Shown here piece by piece: positions 61,582 through 64,000 of a DNA stretch of 64,000 nt (its first letter is position 1; every line of letters begins with the position of its first letter). The stretch is from Ramlibacter tataouinensis. Lineage in GTDB: Bacteria; Pseudomonadota; Gammaproteobacteria; Burkholderiales; Burkholderiaceae_C. Both the position numbers and the translations under genes were made by a program. The stretch covers positions 1,798,001 through 1,862,000 of the forward strand of contig NZ_CP116009.1 of NCBI RefSeq assembly GCF_027941915.1, given 5' to 3'. The notes below the pieces were generated by a model. It saw only the letters and a list, made by a program, of their open reading frames with translations, was not told the DNA's origin and did not search any database.

Positions 61582-62433
61582 ATGGCGCGAATTATCGGCT
61601 TGATGAGTCTTGCGCTGGCGCTGGCCGCCTGCAGCACGCTCAAGCTCGGCTACAACGCGCTGCCGGAGGTGGCGTACTGGTGGCTGGCGCGCTACGTCGA
61701 TTTCGAAGGCGAGCAGGGCCGCCACGTGCGCGAGGACCTGCACCGGCTGCTGGCCTGGCACCGCGGCGCCGAGTTGCCGCGCATCGCCGCGCTGCTGCAG
61801 CGCATCGAGCAGCAGGCCGGCGCCGACACCACGGCCGAACGGGTCTGTGCCTTCGAGGGCGACCTGCGCGAGCGCTTCCTGGCGCTGCGCAACCAGGCCG
61901 AACCCATGATCGCGGCGCACGCCCTGACCCTCTCGGCGGCCCAGCTGCAGCACCTGGAGCGCCGCTACGAGCGCATCAACCGCGACTACGAGCGCGACTG
62001 GCTGCACCTGTCGGCCGGCGAGCAGGTCGACAAGCGCCTGAAGCAGATGCGCGAGCGGGCCGAGCGGTTCTATGGCCACCTGGGCGAGCGCCAGCTGGCG
62101 GCCCTGCGCCAGCAGCTCGAGCGCTCTGCGTTCAGCCCAGCCCTGTTCCATGCCGAGCGCCAACGCCGCCAGCAGGACACGCTCGCGGTGCTGCGCCGGC
62201 TGACCGCGCAGCCGCCCGAGCAGGCACGGACCGCGGTGCACGGGCTGCTGGAGCGCTTCGGCGCCTCGCCCGATCCGGCCTGGCGCGCCTGGCAGCAAGT
62301 CGCAGCGCAGGAAACCTGCCGCCAGGTCGCGGCCTTGCACAACGCCACCACGCCCGAGCAGCGCGAGCACGCCGCGCGCCGCCTGCGCAGCTGGCAGCAC
62401 GACCTGGCCGAGCTGGCGGCAGACCGCCCATGA
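61582..62433 (+). CDS. DUF6279-like outer lipoprotein
   Basis: 283 aa from ATG 61582 with a lipoprotein signal: GLMSLALALAACSTLKLGYN, lipobox LAAC. The mature part begins with the DUF6279-type LGYNALPEVAYWWLARYVDF and is otherwise charged and helical (HLERRYERINRDYERDW). Function unknown. It diverges from glmU and overlaps the MFS gene by ATGA. Confidence 0.8.
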   Translation: MARIIGLMSLALALAACSTLKLGYNALPEVAYWWLARYVDFEGEQGRHVREDLHRLLAWHRGAELPRIAALLQRIEQQAGADTTAERVCAFEGDLRERFLALRNQAEPMIAAHALTLSAAQLQHLERRYERINRDYERDWLHLSAGEQVDKRLKQMRERAERFYGHLGERQLAALRQQLERSAFSPALFHAERQRRQQDTLAVLRRLTAQPPEQARTAVHGLLERFGASPDPAWRAWQQVAAQETCRQVAALHNATTPEQREHAARRLRSWQHDLAELAADRP

Positions 62434-63572
62434 GTGCGGCCGCGGGCAGCGGCCGCATGGCGGTGGTGTGGCGCTTCGCCGCGGCCACCTCGCTGATCAT
62501 GCTGGCCTTCGCGATGACGGCGCCGGTGCTGGCCGTCAGCCTGCAGCAGGCCGGAGCCAGTCCGGCCGAAGTCGGGCTGTTCGCCATGGTCCCGTTCGCG
62601 ATGGTGGGGCTGCTGATCCCGCTGGTGCCGCGGGTGATTGCCCGCTGGGGGGTGGTGCGCACCTACCGGGCCGGTTGCGCGCTGGACCTGGTCGGCGCCG
62701 CGCTGTATGCGCTCACCGACCACTGGCTGCCGTGGACGCTGGGCTCGGTGTTCATCGGCATCGGGGCGGCCGCGCTGTGGAACGCCACCGAGGCGCTGCT
62801 GGCGCGCGAAGCGCCGCCGCAGCAGCGCGGGCGGGTGATGGGGCTGTACCAGACGCTGCTGGGCGCCTCGCTGGCGATCGGGCCTTTCCTGCCGGGTTTG
62901 CTGGGATGGGGGGCGCGTCCGGTGCTGTGGGCCGGCGCCGTGCTGGTGGCGCTGTGCGGCCTGATCGCCGCAGCGATCCCGGCGCACGCGACCAGCGAGC
63001 CGCCGCCCGGCCAGGCGGGCACCTGGGAAGCCATCCGCCGGGTGCCGCTGCTGGTGCTGATCGCCTTCAGCGGCGGGGTGTTCGAGGCCGGCCTGGGCTC
63101 GATCAGTGCCGCCCATGCCTCGGCGATGGGACTGAGCCTGAGCGCCGCCGCGACCGTGGCCGGCGCCATCGGCATGGGCAGCTTCGCCTGCCAGTACCCG
63201 GCGGGGCTGGCCGCCGATCGGTTCGCGCTGCGCAGCGTGTTCACCGTGGCCGCGCTGCTGCTGCTGGCCTCCAGCGTTGCGCTGGCCTTCACGCCGCAGT
63301 GGCCCTGGCTGCTGTGGGGCGTGGGCGCGCTGTGGGGCGCGGTCGGGGGTGCGCTCTACACGCTGACCATGGTGGAGGTCGCCCATGTGTTCGCAGGGCG
63401 CGCCACGGCGGGCGGCGCGGCCGCGATGATCACCGGCTACACCGCCGGCGGCACGGCCGGCCCGGTGGCCGCCGGCGCCGCGCTGCAGTGGGGCGGCATC
63501 GGCGGCATGGCCGCCGCACTGGGCCTGCTTGCCGCCGCCACGGTGGTGGCGGCGCGCAGCGTGCGGGATTGA
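62430..63572 (+). CDS. MFS transporter
   Basis: 380 aa with about 12 hydrophobic segments. The loop 2-3 region reads IPLVPRVIARWGVVRTYRAG, a form of the MFS motif; a second version is YPAGLAADRFALRSVFTVAA between the halves, showing the internal duplication. GTAGPVAAGAALQWGGIGG lies near the end. Substrate cannot be told. It is translationally coupled to the lipoprotein gene. Confidence 0.88.
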   Translation: MSAAAGSGRMAVVWRFAAATSLIMLAFAMTAPVLAVSLQQAGASPAEVGLFAMVPFAMVGLLIPLVPRVIARWGVVRTYRAGCALDLVGAALYALTDHWLPWTLGSVFIGIGAAALWNATEALLAREAPPQQRGRVMGLYQTLLGASLAIGPFLPGLLGWGARPVLWAGAVLVALCGLIAAAIPAHATSEPPPGQAGTWEAIRRVPLLVLIAFSGGVFEAGLGSISAAHASAMGLSLSAAATVAGAIGMGSFACQYPAGLAADRFALRSVFTVAALLLLASSVALAFTPQWPWLLWGVGALWGAVGGALYTLTMVEVAHVFAGRATAGGAAAMITGYTAGGTAGPVAAGAALQWGGIGGMAAALGLLAAATVVAARSVRD

Positions 63573-63583
63573 ACGCGCGCCAT

Positions 63584-63610
63584 CCGGCGCCCGCCTTGGC
63601 GGGGCGCCGG
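63584..63610. terminator. Hairpin between convergent genes
   Basis: CCGGCGCCC at 63584-63592 pairs perfectly with GGGCGCCGG at 63602-63610, 12 bases after the MFS stop codon and 30 bases before the stop of the convergent gene. Placement suits a shared bidirectional terminator, though no T-tract follows. Confidence 0.55.
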
Positions 63611-63639
63611 CGGAGGAAACAGCGCAAGGCGCCTGGCGG

Positions 63640-64000
63640 TCAGTGCTCGCCCTTGGAGTGCGAGCGGCCCTCGCGCTCGGCTTCCTTCATCTCGCGCGCT
63701 TCGCGTTCCGAGCCCGGCTGGGCCGCCTGGGCGTCGGCCTTGACGTCGTGCGACTGCAGGTACTGCTCGGTGCGCCGGTTGTACTCGCGCGTGCCTTCGT
63801 AGCTGCCCTCGCCCATCTGCTGCTGCGGCTTGCCGGCCGATTGCTGCTGCTGGGAGCCCGATCGCTGCTGCGGGGCCTGCTGGCCAGCGTGGCGCTGGGA
63901 GGAACGCTGGGACTGGCCCTGCTGCGGCTGCTGCTTTTGCTGGGGCTGCTGCTGCCCGTGTTGCTGCTGCTCTTGCTGTCCTTGCTGCTGCTGGCGCTGC
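63640..64000 (-). CDS. Glutamine-rich low-complexity protein (start beyond window)
   Basis: The leftward frame is open from base 64000 to a stop at 63640-63642, so only the last 119 codons are seen. The first half is Q-rich with interspersed G, P, S and H; the tail is a charged segment, EGSYEGTREYNRRTEQYLQS then HDVKADAQAA and EREAREMKEAEREGRSHSKG. Codon-level CAG repeats show as repeated gctgctg on the plus strand. Function unknown; the EGTREYNRR tail recalls small uncharacterised Burkholderiales proteins. Confidence 0.65.
   Translation of the reverse strand, partial: QRQQQQGQQEQQQHGQQQPQQKQQPQQGQSQRSSQRHAGQQAPQQRSGSQQQQSAGKPQQQMGEGSYEGTREYNRRTEQYLQSHDVKADAQAAQPGSEREAREMKEAEREGRSHSKGEH

Noticed and set aside
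63640..64000. CAG/CTG repeat tract as a structural repeat
   Set aside because: It is the coding sequence of a Gln-rich protein; the repeats are imperfect and in frame.

Overview
The window is GC-rich, densely coded chromosomal DNA from a betaproteobacterium, most likely a Burkholderiales/Comamonadaceae member. This rests on the glmS - Lrp/AsnC - glmU neighbourhood, the Bug/TctC-type binding protein, the TRAP transporter with CoA-thioester genes, and codon use. No rRNA, tRNA or CRISPR array was seen.

Region 1 (1-4.65 kb): the end of an XRE-cupin regulator and an enoyl-CoA hydratase, then a leftward catabolic unit (RidA-like, TctC-like binding protein, fumarylacetoacetase-family hydrolase) divergent from a GntR/FCD regulator. 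A perfect inverted repeat sits between the divergent genes.

Region 2 (5.0-21.7 kb): an organic-acid catabolic cluster flanked by two different decayed pieces of an IS1182-like transposase. The left operon encodes a TRAP transporter (dctP, dctQ, dctM), a ketosteroid-dehydrogenase-like flavoprotein and BadI. The right operon encodes a PaaK-like ligase, both subunits of a biotin-dependent acyl-CoA carboxylase, an HMG-CoA-lyase-family enzyme and an acyl-CoA synthetase. Two further hydratases and a TetR regulator complete it. Related palindromes at three promoters suggest one TetR regulon. Uptake, CoA activation, desaturation, carboxylation, hydration, ring opening and lyase cleavage point to an alicyclic or beta-methyl-branched acid; the substrate is inferred.

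Region 3 (21.7-24.2 kb): a small hypothetical gene, a frameshifted membrane-protein gene and an IS30-family element with two transposase lesions.

Region 4 (about 24.2-57.65 kb): a Tn7-like island inserted just downstream of glmS. Its ends carry inverted 19-bp matches plus further copies spaced about 22 bp. It encodes TnsA, TnsB and two TniQ/TnsD-family proteins but no intact TnsC; only a Walker A scar remains. Cargo is mostly anti-phage or anti-plasmid: Gabija-like gajAB, a tyrosine recombinase coupled to a PD-(D/E)XK/SEC-C nuclease, a complete Wadjet jetABCD operon, and a set led by a 1463-aa nuclease-STAND NTPase with an unrecognised partner, a broken UPF0489-like gene and a metallo-beta-lactamase-fold protein. 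The STAND set and the recombinase-nuclease pair are the best candidates for undescribed systems.

Region 5 (57.67-64 kb): core genes glmS, an Lrp/AsnC regulator, glmU, a lipoprotein, an MFS transporter and the C-terminus of a glutamine-rich protein.
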